DNA of 64,000 bases from Candidatus Saccharimonadota bacterium (GCA_028289245.1 JAQGGT010000006.1:80948-144947); one strand, 5' to 3'; counted from the first letter of the stretch, positions 34,989 through 43,720 are shown. Notes: generated by a model from the letters alone, not told the origin. A program made the numbers and translations.

Positions 34989-35657
34989 ATGCGCCCACGC
35001 GCCGAGGCTTTGCCAGCTATTTATAACACTGCCGTCGCGCTGTCACTTGTGACATCGATGGGCGGGTTTGTTGTAAGTAGCGTCGAAGCCGCCGACCAAG
35101 ACCAAATTAATCACACTACTCACGCTGGTGTTTACCAACCCGAAGTATACGGTGGGATGGCTAAACCCGCCGAAGAATTAGCGCAAGAACGCTTTGCATT
35201 AGACCTAAGCCGGGCCTCACGTTCCGGCCTGCGTGCTCCACTACCATTGCCATCCCCGACCGATATTCCGCAGATGGTGCCCACGCCAGTTGCCCCGCCG
35301 GTTGAAGCGCCACACGTAGCACCTACGACCCACCCGCCGCGACCCCACCCTCCAGAGGTCGCCGCCCATCCAGCCGATATAATGTCGGCCGCCGGTATTG
35401 CTCCGGCAGACTTTGCCTTTGTGGATTATATTATTAGCCATGAGGGAGGCTGGGAAGGGGTCGCCAAACACAACAAAGGTGGTAGTGGTGCCTACGGCAT
35501 CTGCCAAGCACTACCTGGCGAAAAGATGGCCTCTGCTGGCGCCGATTGGCAGACCAACCCTGTCACGCAACTCACGTGGTGTAACCAGTATGCCCTCGGT
35601 CGCTACGGTAGCTGGGCGGCGGCGCATGCCTTCTGGATCAGGCATAACTGGTGGTAG
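34989..35657 (+). CDS. Secreted APF-like lysozyme/transglycosylase
   Basis: 222 residues. A hydrophobic signal segment (~14-37) ends near VEAAD, followed by a Pro/His-rich linker and a C-terminal ~80-residue lysozyme-like domain: SHEGGWEG holds the likely catalytic Glu, then GAYGICQALPGEKMASAG, WCNQYALGRYGSW and a HNWW end (key residues GAYGxxQ, ALPGxKMASAG). This is the domain of aggregation-promoting factor proteins and related wall hydrolases. For an epibiotic cell it could act on its own or a host wall (inference). Confidence 0.83.
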   Translation: MRPRAEALPAIYNTAVALSLVTSMGGFVVSSVEAADQDQINHTTHAGVYQPEVYGGMAKPAEELAQERFALDLSRASRSGLRAPLPLPSPTDIPQMVPTPVAPPVEAPHVAPTTHPPRPHPPEVAAHPADIMSAAGIAPADFAFVDYIISHEGGWEGVAKHNKGGSGAYGICQALPGEKMASAGADWQTNPVTQLTWCNQYALGRYGSWAAAHAFWIRHNWW

Positions 35658-35690
35658 CCGACAAAGCCCGAATGACTGTAAAATATTTTA

Positions 35691-35738
35691 CTCTTGACCG
35701 CTTACGCTTAAGGCGTAAAATAAAAGGTAAGAGTCACT
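35691..35738 (+). promoter_or_regulatory. Promoter with AGCGTAAGC motif inside a two-tier hairpin
   Basis: TTGACC (35694-35699) and TAAAAT (35716-35721) frame a 16-base spacer that carries GCTTACGCTTA, the reverse of the AGCGTAAGC motif (copy 2), and its partial inverted copy GGCGTAA. The outer arms ACTCTT(G)ACC and GGTAAGAGT also pair. As DNA it looks like an operator between -35 and -10; as RNA it would resemble a terminator for the lysozyme gene. Confidence 0.45.
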
Positions 35739-35755
35739 AACATAAAAAGGGTTTT

Positions 35756-35827
35756 ATGAGTTTATACATCGCATCACGACGCCGCTTCCACGCTTTAGCA
35801 CTGAACATGCTCCAGCGCTTGGCCTAG
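35756..35827 (+). CDS. Small ORF, 23 residues, basic
   Basis: ATG 35756 to TAG 35827, starting after AAAAAGGG. The product is short and basic (ASRRRFHALALN core) with a hydrophobic end. It sits alone between two genes, behind a promoter-like sequence with the recurrent AGCGTAAGC motif. Could be a leader peptide or a small membrane-binding protein; support is modest. Confidence 0.35.
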   Translation: MSLYIASRRRFHALALNMLQRLA

Positions 35828-35862
35828 TTATTTAAGCTGCAGTCGCAGCTAATCAAAACACC

Positions 35863-37947
35863 ATGGCAGAAAAGAAAATTCCAATTAGTGCTTCACCGTC
35901 TGACGAAAACGTCGAAGAGCGGGTTGATGCCATCATGGAAGATGAAACGTCGTCAGTGTCTGGAGAGCCACGCAAGATCAACGTCAGTAAGTACCAACCA
36001 TCGGCTAAGCTAACTACGGGAGTTCGAACCGCTCCGGAAGTACCGGGCAAAAAGTCTAAGGCGGCTGAACCGGCCACGGCCGATGACAGTAGCAGCGACA
36101 ATGCGCCGGCTGAGGCTGCCGGCAGTGTCACAATTGATCAATTATTCAAAGCTGCTGCCGACGAAGATGGCGCCACGCCGCTCGACGATAAAAAGACCGA
36201 CGAAGCGATCGACGAGATCGCCGCTACCGATAGCGATGATTTGTTAGCGGCCGAAGATGAGGCCAAAAAGACCGGCTCCAAGCGGCCGCTCGTAACGGGT
36301 GGCAAGAGGCGTTTTTTTAAGCGCAAACTGTTCTGGGCGGCTGTGGTTATCGTACTGTTGGCGATTATTTTTGGCTTGCCGGTTACACGCTATAAAGCTG
36401 TTGGCCTGGTAGTCAAGAAGTCGGTGACCGTGACGGTGATCGACAACAGTACAAAGCAACCGGTCAGCGACGCGACGCTAACCATTGGCAGCAAATCCAT
36501 TACTACAAATGCCAAGGGCGTAGCCACCATCAAATCCGGCGTTGGCTCGCACGACGTTTCGATTAGCAAACAGTACTATGCTCCCGCCGACCAAGCAGTC
36601 TTTATTGGTATCTTGAGTGCCGCCAATGCTCGCATTAGCTTGACGCCAACCGGTCGCCAAGTGCCGGTGACGGTTGTCGACAAAGTAAGCGGCCAGCCGC
36701 TAGCCGGCGCGGAGATTCATATCCTGAATACCAGTGCCAAGACCAATGCCAAGGGTAAGGCCACTATAGTCCTGCCCGCCAAAAGTGCCAAACTGAGCGC
36801 CAAGTTTAGCGCCAAAGGTTATAATGATCTTAGTGGCCAAGTAGAAGTTACCGCCAGCGTCGTCGCTGCTAATACCTTTGCGGTGGTCCCGACCGGCCAG
36901 GTCTACTTCTTGTCGAACCAAAACGGCACCATCGATGTCGTCAAGAGCAACCTTGATGGAAGCGAGCCAAAAACCGTCCTCAAGGGCACCGGCAAAGAAG
37001 ACCGCAACGACACCGTGCTGCTCGCCGCTCGTGACTGGAAGTACGTCGTACTTAAAGCCAAGCGCGATACCGATCAGGCAGCGATGTATCTCATCGACAC
37101 TAGCACCGATAAAGTTACCGAATTTGACTCCGGTAGCGCCAGCTTTACACCCATCGGTTGGTACGGTCACGACTTTATGTACGATGTCGCTCGCGATACG
37201 GTGCCGACCAGCCAAAATGGTCATGAAGTTATCAAGAGCTACGACGCTGACCGTAGTCAACTCAATCAACTCGACGCGACGCAGGTCGACGCCGACAAAG
37301 CGGGCACCGCCGGGGCGCTGTATCAAAGTTTCTACAACTTCTATATCTTAAATAACCAGCTCGTCTATAGTGTTCAGTGGTACAGCAGCACCAGCAGTGG
37401 TGGCTTGAGCGCCAAAACTGACGTTATTCGCAGCGTCCAACCCAATGGCCAAAGTAAAAAAGACCTGCACAGTGAGAACGCTGGCTCGGTCAGCTACATC
37501 TCTGCCGCCTTGGCAGCTCCACAGGAAGCCTACTTTGGGTTCGCGGTCTACAGCACGAGCACCAGTGGCTACAGCACGACCTACGTCGAATACGCCAACC
37601 AAACTGCCAAAGTCACGACCGATATCTCCGACTCAGATTTTACCAAGGGTTACCCGACTTATCTGCTGTCACCTTCGGGCAAGAAAAGCTTGTGGAGCGA
37701 GCAGCGCAACGGCAAAGCCACACCGCTGATAGGTGACGACAGCGCCCAAAACGGCCAACCGCAAACCAGCCTGATCGGTTACAGCGCCTATGGCTGGTTC
37801 AGCGACGACTACGTCCTGCTTACCAAGAACGGCAGCGAACTGTACATCGCCTCGGCAACTAACCCCAAGTCTGCCATCAAACTGGCTGACTACTACAAGC
37901 CGGACCACAGCTTCGCTGGCTATGGTTACGGCTACGGCGGCCTCTAG
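35863..37947 (+). CDS. Large membrane-anchored protein with carboxypeptidase-regulatory-like repeats
   Basis: 694 residues. Residues 1-145 are acidic, low-complexity and cytoplasmic; one membrane helix lies at ~160-180. Outside are two CarboxypepD-regulatory/PEGA-like repeats (VTVIDNSTKQPVSDATLTI and VTVVDKVSGQPLAGAEIHI starts, ~188-335), then a ~350-residue beta-propeller-like region (YFLSNQNG, repeated W/Y blades) and a YGYGYGG tail. It has no enzyme motif. It looks like a structural or sensory surface protein. The start ATG 35863 lacks a strong ribosome site. Confidence 0.68.
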   Translation: MAEKKIPISASPSDENVEERVDAIMEDETSSVSGEPRKINVSKYQPSAKLTTGVRTAPEVPGKKSKAAEPATADDSSSDNAPAEAAGSVTIDQLFKAAADEDGATPLDDKKTDEAIDEIAATDSDDLLAAEDEAKKTGSKRPLVTGGKRRFFKRKLFWAAVVIVLLAIIFGLPVTRYKAVGLVVKKSVTVTVIDNSTKQPVSDATLTIGSKSITTNAKGVATIKSGVGSHDVSISKQYYAPADQAVFIGILSAANARISLTPTGRQVPVTVVDKVSGQPLAGAEIHILNTSAKTNAKGKATIVLPAKSAKLSAKFSAKGYNDLSGQVEVTASVVAANTFAVVPTGQVYFLSNQNGTIDVVKSNLDGSEPKTVLKGTGKEDRNDTVLLAARDWKYVVLKAKRDTDQAAMYLIDTSTDKVTEFDSGSASFTPIGWYGHDFMYDVARDTVPTSQNGHEVIKSYDADRSQLNQLDATQVDADKAGTAGALYQSFYNFYILNNQLVYSVQWYSSTSSGGLSAKTDVIRSVQPNGQSKKDLHSENAGSVSYISAALAAPQEAYFGFAVYSTSTSGYSTTYVEYANQTAKVTTDISDSDFTKGYPTYLLSPSGKKSLWSEQRNGKATPLIGDDSAQNGQPQTSLIGYSAYGWFSDDYVLLTKNGSELYIASATNPKSAIKLADYYKPDHSFAGYGYGYGGL

Positions 37948-38786
37948 CGTTTGGCAGCAGGTTTCAGATCGATAATGGCCATGCGGCCATCGGTGTGTAG
38001 GTAGCCACGCAGGGCACGATTGTTAAGTCGAGTGGGCTTTTGCAGCTTGAGACTGGTGACTTTTTTGACGACTTTCGCGGCGCGGAGTTGGCTAACGATC
38101 AGCTCGCGTTCTTGGTTGGTGTCGGGGTGGATCATGTGGGTGATCTGCAAGTTGTGCTTAATCGGCGCAAGGCCCGCGTCGAGCGAGGCCGCGCCCACCC
38201 AGAGTAAATTGTCTCCCTGGACGTGGGTCTTGCGGTGATGCCAGTGGATGCTGGCTACCGACAACTGCTTGCTGTCAGTAAAAGTAGTCGCCCAAAACCG
38301 GACGTGGTGGCGATTGGTGCCGCTTTTGAGGGCGATCTCAAACGCCAAGTCCTGCCGTCGCCCAAACAGATACAGGTGGCTCATCGGCGCCGTCGGATAG
38401 GGCTCTTCAAAAACAAAGCTGTATAGCTGATGCACCAGTGCTCGCAAGGTCCGCGGATCGGCCGTCTGCCAGCCGGCGGCTTCCATGGCTTGTAGCAGCT
38501 GGCGGCGCGTGCCGACGATGCCGATGTTGAGCGGATCGGAGGCAAAGCCATCCGGCGTCACGCAGTACAACGGCAAGTGCTTGGCTGGTAGAAAAATCCG
38601 CACGACGCGAATCAAAAATGGTACCAGCACATAGGCGCCGAGCACCCAAGTAGCTAAAATGGCGAAACCCAGCGGCAGCCGCTGGTCAAAATAGGGAAAG
38701 ATATTGCGGACCGAGATGTAGGCTATGATTATGCCGGGAACCAGCACGATAAAACGTTTTAAGAAGCGCACGCTATAATTAAGCAT
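37944..38786 (-). CDS. LssY_C-domain membrane protein
   Basis: 280 residues from ATG 38786, set by a TATGAT -10 box 7 bases upstream (leaderless); an ATG at 38813 would lie before the promoter. Two membrane segments (~10-55) are followed by the LssY C-terminal domain: DPLNIGIVGTRRQL, AAGWQTAD, HLYLFGRRQDLAFE, HHVRFW, WVGAASLDAG and ITHMIHPDTNQER (separate short motifs). The domain's role is unknown; it often goes with PAP2 phosphatases in membrane-lipid genes. The divergent MutY-like gene starts 20 bases away. Confidence 0.78.
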   Translation of the reverse strand: MLNYSVRFLKRFIVLVPGIIIAYISVRNIFPYFDQRLPLGFAILATWVLGAYVLVPFLIRVVRIFLPAKHLPLYCVTPDGFASDPLNIGIVGTRRQLLQAMEAAGWQTADPRTLRALVHQLYSFVFEEPYPTAPMSHLYLFGRRQDLAFEIALKSGTNRHHVRFWATTFTDSKQLSVASIHWHHRKTHVQGDNLLWVGAASLDAGLAPIKHNLQITHMIHPDTNQERELIVSQLRAAKVVKKVTSLKLQKPTRLNNRALRGYLHTDGRMAIIDLKPAAKR

Positions 38787-38805
38787 CGAGCTAATCATAT
38801 CACCT

Positions 38806-39615
38806 ATGGACACCCGCGACTTCCAACAAATCGTTTATGACTATTATCACGACGAGGGGCGGCATGATTTGCCGTGGCGCCAGGCCGGCCCAGACGGTAA
38901 GTTTGACCCATACCGGATCATGGTGAGCGAGATTATGCTGCAACAGACACAGGTTGGGCGAGTGATTCCAAAGTTTGCGGTATTTTTGACGGCCTTTCCA
39001 ACGGTGCAGGCCTTGGCGGCCGCGCCACTCGGCGACGTTTTGGCGCAGTGGAGTGGACTGGGATATAACCGTCGAGCCAAGTTTCTGCACCAGACTGCTC
39101 AGCGAGTCGTCACTGATTACAACGGCGTTTTTCCGAGCACTCAAGCTGACCTAACGGCGTTGCCGGGCATCGGCGTCAACACTGCCGGCGCCATCATGGC
39201 CTATGCGCACAACGTGGCAGTAGTGTTTATCGAAACCAACATTCGCACCGTCTATATCCACCACTTTTTTGGCGATGAGACTGCGGTGCCGGAACCAGCC
39301 ATTCGGCAGCTGGTTGCCGAGACGCTCGACCAGCAGCAGCCCCGCGACTGGTACTGGGCGCTGATGGATTACGGCTCGTTTCTCAAACGTTCGGTCGGCA
39401 ACCTTAGCCGTAGTAGCGCCGCCTACCACCCGCAGTCCAAATTTGAAGGCTCGCGGCGTCAAGTCCGGGGTAAGGTTATCCGCCAGCTTACAGCGAGCGC
39501 GGCAACGTTCGATGAGTTACAGGCCAGTATTAGCGATGAGCGGCTGGAGGTGGTCCTAGCTGAGTTGGTAGCCGAGGCGCTGATTCGCCGCGATGGCTCT
39601 CGTTACGTACTCTAA
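38806..39615 (+). CDS. MutY-like adenine glycosylase without iron-sulfur cluster
   Basis: 269 residues. HDLPWR, VSEIMLQQTQV, GLGYNRRAKFLH and the helix-hairpin-helix LPGIGVNTAGAI match MutY/EndoIII. At the place of MutY's catalytic LDGNVKRV the protein has IETNIRTV, so Asp is replaced by Glu. The four-Cys iron-sulfur motif is entirely missing (no Cys cluster after GSFLKRS), as is the C-terminal MutT-like 8-oxoG domain; a short winged-helix-like tail ends it. Cluster-less MutY relatives are known. It probably still acts in base-excision repair, but its base specificity is uncertain. Confidence 0.75.
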   Translation: MDTRDFQQIVYDYYHDEGRHDLPWRQAGPDGKFDPYRIMVSEIMLQQTQVGRVIPKFAVFLTAFPTVQALAAAPLGDVLAQWSGLGYNRRAKFLHQTAQRVVTDYNGVFPSTQADLTALPGIGVNTAGAIMAYAHNVAVVFIETNIRTVYIHHFFGDETAVPEPAIRQLVAETLDQQQPRDWYWALMDYGSFLKRSVGNLSRSSAAYHPQSKFEGSRRQVRGKVIRQLTASAATFDELQASISDERLEVVLAELVAEALIRRDGSRYVL

Positions 39616-39616
39616 A

Positions 39617-39638
39617 CGCTTACGCTTTATGATAAAAT
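39617..39638 (+). promoter_or_regulatory. AGCGTAAGC motif copy 3 with leaderless -10 box
   Basis: ACGCTTACGCTTT (39617-39629) is the reverse of the AGCGTAAGC motif. TAAAAT (39633-39638) follows, 8 bases before ATG 39647, so the motif sits between -35 and -10 and the message should be leaderless. Confidence 0.45.
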
Positions 39639-39646
39639 AAGCCTAT

Positions 39647-39958
39647 ATGGAATCTGCTCCCGTCCCGGCACCACCGGAAACCCCAGATGAGCCCGCTGCA
39701 GCACCAGCTCCGCAAGCTGCGCCGGTGGATGATGACGCGGTGCATCAAGCGCCGGCTGCTGAACCGTCTGAAGCCGCCGAGGAGCCAGTCTCCGAACAGC
39801 AGCCTGCCGCCGCTGAAGCGGCTCCGGCCCAGCAAAAAGCACCCCAGCTCCCCAAAGATCCCAAAACCGGGGTTGGGCTGGCGATTACTGCCACCGTCAT
39901 CATCGTCTTGGTGCTCGCCGGTCTAGCAACCTACGCCTACCTGCAGTCCTCAAAATAG
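39647..39958 (+). CDS. Small tail-anchored Ala/Pro-rich protein
   Basis: 103 residues. Residues 1-75 are Pro, Ala, Glu-rich and disordered; residues ~77-98 form one membrane helix followed by a short outside tail. No catalytic motif. Such acidic/Pro-rich anchors are common in Saccharibacteria-like genomes; function unknown. It has a leaderless start and an AGCGTAAGC motif in its promoter. Confidence 0.6.
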   Translation: MESAPVPAPPETPDEPAAAPAPQAAPVDDDAVHQAPAAEPSEAAEEPVSEQQPAAAEAAPAQQKAPQLPKDPKTGVGLAITATVIIVLVLAGLATYAYLQSSK

Positions 39959-39994
39959 TGGCGCCGTCGTCGGTGATGCGCTACAGTATTGCTG

Positions 39995-40549
39995 ATGTCA
40001 GATAATCATAGTGACCAGATACGAAAGCCCGGCGCCGTTGGCGTTATCGCTACCGACACGGTGTATGGACTGGTGGCCTGTGCGGCCGACCAAGCTGCCG
40101 TGGCCCGACTGTACCAGCTGAAGCGCCGCGAAGCCAAGCCGGGGACGATAATCGCCGCTAGTATCGATCAGTTGGAGCAGCTGGGCATCAAGCGTCGTTA
40201 CCTAACGGCCGTAGAGCAGTTCTGGCCCGGCGCCGTTAGTGTCGTCGTTCCATGTGGCCCCGAGCTCGAGTATCTGCACCAGGGTGCCCGTAGCTTGGCT
40301 GTGCGCATCCCGGACGATCAGCCGTTGCGCCAGATCCTCGAACAAACGGGCCCGTTGCTTACCAGCAGCGCCAACCACCCCGGCGAGCCCACCAGCACCA
40401 CCATCGACCAAGCCAAAGCTTACTTCGGCGACCAAGTCGACTACTACCACGATGGTGGTGATCTCAGTAACCGCCAGCCATCAACCATTATTCGCATCGT
40501 CGATGACGCTATCGAAATCTTGCGCCAAGGCGCCGCCATCATAAAGTAA
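39995..40549 (+). CDS. tsaC: L-threonylcarbamoyladenylate synthase (TsaC/Sua5 family)
   Basis: 184 residues from ATG 39995, 7 bases after TACAGT (leaderless). ATDTVYGLVA, a KRR motif, and LLTSSANHPGEPT are the YrdC-domain hallmarks (threonine, bicarbonate and ATP binding). It makes threonylcarbamoyl-AMP for the t6A37 tRNA modification. It is the short TsaC type, without the C-terminal Sua5 domain. It is followed at 9 bases by MazG. Confidence 0.87.
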   Translation: MSDNHSDQIRKPGAVGVIATDTVYGLVACAADQAAVARLYQLKRREAKPGTIIAASIDQLEQLGIKRRYLTAVEQFWPGAVSVVVPCGPELEYLHQGARSLAVRIPDDQPLRQILEQTGPLLTSSANHPGEPTSTTIDQAKAYFGDQVDYYHDGGDLSNRQPSTIIRIVDDAIEILRQGAAIIK

Positions 40550-40558
40550 AGGAGCAAT

Positions 40559-40888
40559 ATGCAATTTAGTGAATACCAAACAGCCGCCTTGCGCACCGGC
40601 CGCGGCAAAGACGCCAAAGACGAACTGGTTCACCTCGTGCTTGGCTTGGTCGGCGAAGCCGGCGAGATCGCCGAAAAATTCAAAAAATGGGTCCGCGACC
40701 TCGACTCTGACGAGTCCAGAATCGACCGTGCCGATATCACCAAGGAACTCGGCGACGTGTTGTGGTACGTCGCCGTCCTAGCCGACTACCTCGACATCAA
40801 CCTCGACGATGTGGCCACTAAAAACATTGCCAAACTAGCCGACCGCCAAAAGCGCGGTGCCATCAAAGGCTCAGGAGACGACCGATGA
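40559..40888 (+). CDS. MazG-like nucleotide pyrophosphohydrolase
   Basis: 109 residues behind an AAAGGAG site. GEAGEIAEKFKKW and KELGDVLWYV give the ExxE..ExxD metal-binding pattern of single-domain MazG enzymes, which hydrolyse (d)NTPs to monophosphates. Its stop overlaps the Nudix gene (ATGA). Part of a nucleotide-cleaning group. Confidence 0.85.
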   Translation: MQFSEYQTAALRTGRGKDAKDELVHLVLGLVGEAGEIAEKFKKWVRDLDSDESRIDRADITKELGDVLWYVAVLADYLDINLDDVATKNIAKLADRQKRGAIKGSGDDR

Positions 40889-41337
40889 CCGACTATAAAT
40901 ATGACACCGCTGCGCCTTACATCGCGTCCTATGTACTACTGCGTCGCGACAACACCATAGCCTTTGTGCTGCGCCGTAACACCCAGTGGATGGATGGCTA
41001 CTACAGCCTACCATCCGGCAAAGTCGAAAAGATGGAGGCGTTCTCGGCGGGCGCTATACGTGAAGCCAAGGAAGAGGTCGGCGTGACTATCGCCCCCGAA
41101 GATTTGCGGCCGGTACTAACCATGCACCGCGAAGGCGGCGACACCCAATGGGTTGACGTCTATTTCGAAGTTGATAAGTGGGAAGGTGAGCCGGTCAACG
41201 CCGAGCCACATGTTCACAGTGAGCTCGCCTGGCTCGATCTCGATAACCTGCCCGAAAATGTGATTCCTTCAGTGGTTGTGGCGCTCGAGCACATCAAAGC
41301 TGGCACCCATTTTGCTGAATTAGGCTGGCCCAACTAG
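40885..41337 (+). CDS. Nudix hydrolase
   Basis: 150 residues with an intact Nudix box: GKVEKMEAFSAGAIREAKEE-VGV (G-x5-E-x7-REUxEExGU). It should cleave a nucleoside diphosphate linked to another group. The N-terminal YVLLRRDNTIAFVLRR strand pair fits MutT-like enzymes. Coupled to MazG by a 4-base overlap, supporting a role in sanitising the nucleotide pool. Confidence 0.88.
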   Translation: MTDYKYDTAAPYIASYVLLRRDNTIAFVLRRNTQWMDGYYSLPSGKVEKMEAFSAGAIREAKEEVGVTIAPEDLRPVLTMHREGGDTQWVDVYFEVDKWEGEPVNAEPHVHSELAWLDLDNLPENVIPSVVVALEHIKAGTHFAELGWPN

Positions 41338-41768
41338 GTTGTTTGGCGGCTGCGGATAGTGCTCAAAAACGTGCTAATGGCATGCTCGGCACTGGTGGGA
41401 GTAGAGTATTCGAAGATAGTGGCGCTCGGGCTACCGGCAATCATGGCCGATAATTTACGCTCGCCCTCAGGGCGGAATAAGCAGAGTATAGGTTTGCCCA
41501 TTTCCTGGGCTTTGGCGATCTCATAGCCGACACCGAGCGAGGGATTTGTTACCTCGGCGATCAAGGCATCGGCCTGGCCAATCCAGCGAACGTCGTTGCT
41601 CCAGATGTCACCAGCCGGCTTGTCCATGCCCGCCACCGTAAGTTTTTTATCAGCAAAAATTTCTGTCAGCACTTCAGCGTATTTTTTAACTACCGTCACT
41701 AAGTTACCATAGATTTCAGCGTCATCACGGCCACCCCTGATAGAACAGGCAAAATAGACCTTTTTCAT
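41334..41768 (-). CDS. DNPH1/Rcl-like 2'-deoxynucleoside 5'-phosphate N-hydrolase
   Basis: 144 residues from ATG 41768, which overlaps the upstream stop (ATGA). FACSIRGGR at the N-terminus, WLIQADALIAEVT-like central strand and SLGVGYEIAKA (Glu of this motif is catalytic in Rcl), then ILCLFRP and LSAMI, follow vertebrate DNPH1/Rcl closely. These enzymes cut the glycosidic bond of deoxynucleoside monophosphates. It lies opposite the MazG-Nudix pair (convergent, 4-base overlap), extending the nucleotide-cleaning set. A plain nucleoside deoxyribosyltransferase is less likely. Confidence 0.78.
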   Translation of the reverse strand: MKKVYFACSIRGGRDDAEIYGNLVTVVKKYAEVLTEIFADKKLTVAGMDKPAGDIWSNDVRWIGQADALIAEVTNPSLGVGYEIAKAQEMGKPILCLFRPEGERKLSAMIAGSPSATIFEYSTPTSAEHAISTFLSTIRSRQTT

Positions 41769-43066
41769 GAGGCGAACTCGCGCCGCAGCCATTCGTCGAG
41801 GCTGTTGCCGCCCCCACCGGCCATGCACACTACCATGTCACCGGCGTCGAGGTGATTCTGGATGGTGGTGCGGAGCATTTCGTCGCGCTCAGCGGCCACC
41901 GCAAATGATGAATCGCTCAAATAACTGATTAGCTCGGCAGGAGCCAGTACCGGCTGGGCCGGATCTTCGCGCGCCAAGTAACTGGGGATCCAGTACAGCC
42001 GCGCAGCGCCGTCAAAGCAGTCTTTATACTCTTCCTTGAGATAATGCTGACGGCGATTGGTTAACGGCTCGTAGACCACCACCAAATCCTGGCCACTTTC
42101 GTCGGCCATTTCGCGGGCCACGCTCATGGCGCCACGGATTTTCTCGGGCGTGTGGGCGTAGTCGCTAAATAAGTTGGGGGCGATCTGTTCCATCCGCCGT
42201 TGCAGGCCAGGGAAGCGGTTGACGTGCTCGACCAGCTCGTTAAGCTTGGCGCCCGTAATTTTGTGCACTGCTTGCATGGCCAGCCAGGCGTCGTGCCGGT
42301 TGTACAGACCTTTGAGCGTTAGGCGCTGCAGCGCTTCGTCATCGGGGCTGAACAGCTTGATATCGTTGTCTAAGCCCTCCAGCCCTAAGTATTCGGCGTC
42401 GTCTTGCCACAGAAGGCTGCACTGACTCTGATTGATAAAGTCGCGAAAAGCCTGCTGATATTCTTCGCGGGTCGGAAAGATCTCGTGATGGTCCCACGAC
42501 ACGCCGGTAATTACACTCAATGCCGGTTCGTAAGCCAAGAAATTGCGGTCAAATTCATCAGCTTCATAGACAAAATACTGACTATCAACGGTGTACTCGC
42601 CCATGTCTCCAAACGACGTTTTGGCCGGTAGCAGGTAACTTATCGGTGCCTTGAGCTGCTTAAAGAGCCAAACCGTCATCGCCGTGGTAGTTGTTTTACC
42701 GTGGGTACCGGCTATGGCGACCATTTTCAGATCATTTTCTAGCAGTAGTTGGTTAAGCAGCTCATCGCGTTTGCTGGTCTTGATGTCCTGCTCGGCGCAA
42801 AACTGTAGCTCGGGCGAACTTTCGGGGTGCTCCAAAGCCACTGCCGAGCTGTAGACCAACCAGTCGATTGGGGTGGCATCGTGCACCGCGGCGATAGCTT
42901 CGCGGGTCTGGCCGATGTGAATGTTAGTAATACCGTGCGTGCGTAAGTACTGAATATACTGCGAATCTTGTTTGTCCGACCCCGACACCGTGTAGCCGGC
43001 CTGCTGGGCTATCTGGGCCAGCGGCCCGATACCCGCACCACCAATTGCCGAAAAATAAATATGCAT
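41765..43066 (-). CDS. murC: Mur ligase, UDP-N-acetylmuramate-alanine ligase type
   Basis: 433 residues from ATG 43066, set by TATACT 7 bases upstream (leaderless). The N-terminal GGAGIGPLA loop binds UDP, IAGTHGKTTTT is the ATP-binding loop, and YEADEFDRNFL and WDHHE follow MurC. It lies outside a dcw cluster and is coupled to the DNPH1-like gene. Length and motifs fit MurC; Mpl (muropeptide ligase) is an alternative because the two share these motifs. Confidence 0.8.
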   Translation of the reverse strand: MHIYFSAIGGAGIGPLAQIAQQAGYTVSGSDKQDSQYIQYLRTHGITNIHIGQTREAIAAVHDATPIDWLVYSSAVALEHPESSPELQFCAEQDIKTSKRDELLNQLLLENDLKMVAIAGTHGKTTTTAMTVWLFKQLKAPISYLLPAKTSFGDMGEYTVDSQYFVYEADEFDRNFLAYEPALSVITGVSWDHHEIFPTREEYQQAFRDFINQSQCSLLWQDDAEYLGLEGLDNDIKLFSPDDEALQRLTLKGLYNRHDAWLAMQAVHKITGAKLNELVEHVNRFPGLQRRMEQIAPNLFSDYAHTPEKIRGAMSVAREMADESGQDLVVVYEPLTNRRQHYLKEEYKDCFDGAARLYWIPSYLAREDPAQPVLAPAELISYLSDSSFAVAAERDEMLRTTIQNHLDAGDMVVCMAGGGGNSLDEWLRREFAS

Positions 43067-43129
43067 AGACATAAGTATATACCACCGATTAGTCGCTGCC
43101 CGGCCTGCTGCGATATAATCATAACCAAG

Positions 43130-43720
43130 ATGTTTGCAAAACTCCTAAAACTGTCGCCGCTGCCGCTTTTCGTGGCCCTTGTCGTGAGCCTGCTCGTCTG
43201 CGGCTTCTCCTTGCGCCACAACAACGAGCACATGCTCAAGCTCCGCGACGCTGTCTACAGCGCCGACAAAGCCGGCAGCGACGTCACCGTGCCGCTGCAA
43301 AGCCTCCAGGCCTATGTTACCACCCACATGAACACCAACCTCGATACCGGCGTTTATCCGCCAATCCAGCTCAAATACACCTACGACCGCCTCGTCCAGG
43401 CCCAAGGTGCCGCCACCACTGCCCAAAACAGCCAAAACTCCCAGGTCTACGTCGACGCCCAAAAAGCCTGCGAGGCCGCCATCCCCACCGGCTTTTCCGG
43501 CCGTGGCCGCGTTGGCTGTATCGAAGACTATGTCAGCAAGCACACCACCACCTCCCCCGTCGGCGCGACCATCCCCGACGCCCTCTACAAGTTCAGTTTC
43601 GTCTCGCCGCGCTGGTCCCCCGACCTCGCCGGCTGGTCCGTCGTCGCCAGCGCCGTTCTGGCGGTGCTGCTGCTCATCTCCCTAGTCATCCGCTTCGCCA
43701 CCCGCAGCAAACACTCATAA
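43130..43720 (+). CDS. Two-segment membrane protein, unknown
   Basis: 196 residues from ATG 43130, which lies 10 bases after TATAAT. Membrane segments at ~10-27 and ~165-188 flank an external helical domain with two Cys (KACEAA and GRVGCIED) that may pair. The overall shape resembles helical sensor-type domains, but no cytoplasmic output domain is present. Function unknown. Confidence 0.65.
   Translation: MFAKLLKLSPLPLFVALVVSLLVCGFSLRHNNEHMLKLRDAVYSADKAGSDVTVPLQSLQAYVTTHMNTNLDTGVYPPIQLKYTYDRLVQAQGAATTAQNSQNSQVYVDAQKACEAAIPTGFSGRGRVGCIEDYVSKHTTTSPVGATIPDALYKFSFVSPRWSPDLAGWSVVASAVLAVLLLISLVIRFATRSKHS

Noticed and set aside
38806..39615. Endonuclease III instead of a MutY-like protein
   Set aside because: The catalytic Lys of EndoIII (LPGVGRKTA) is absent: the protein has LPGIGVNTAGAI, and HDLPWR at the N-terminus is MutY-like.
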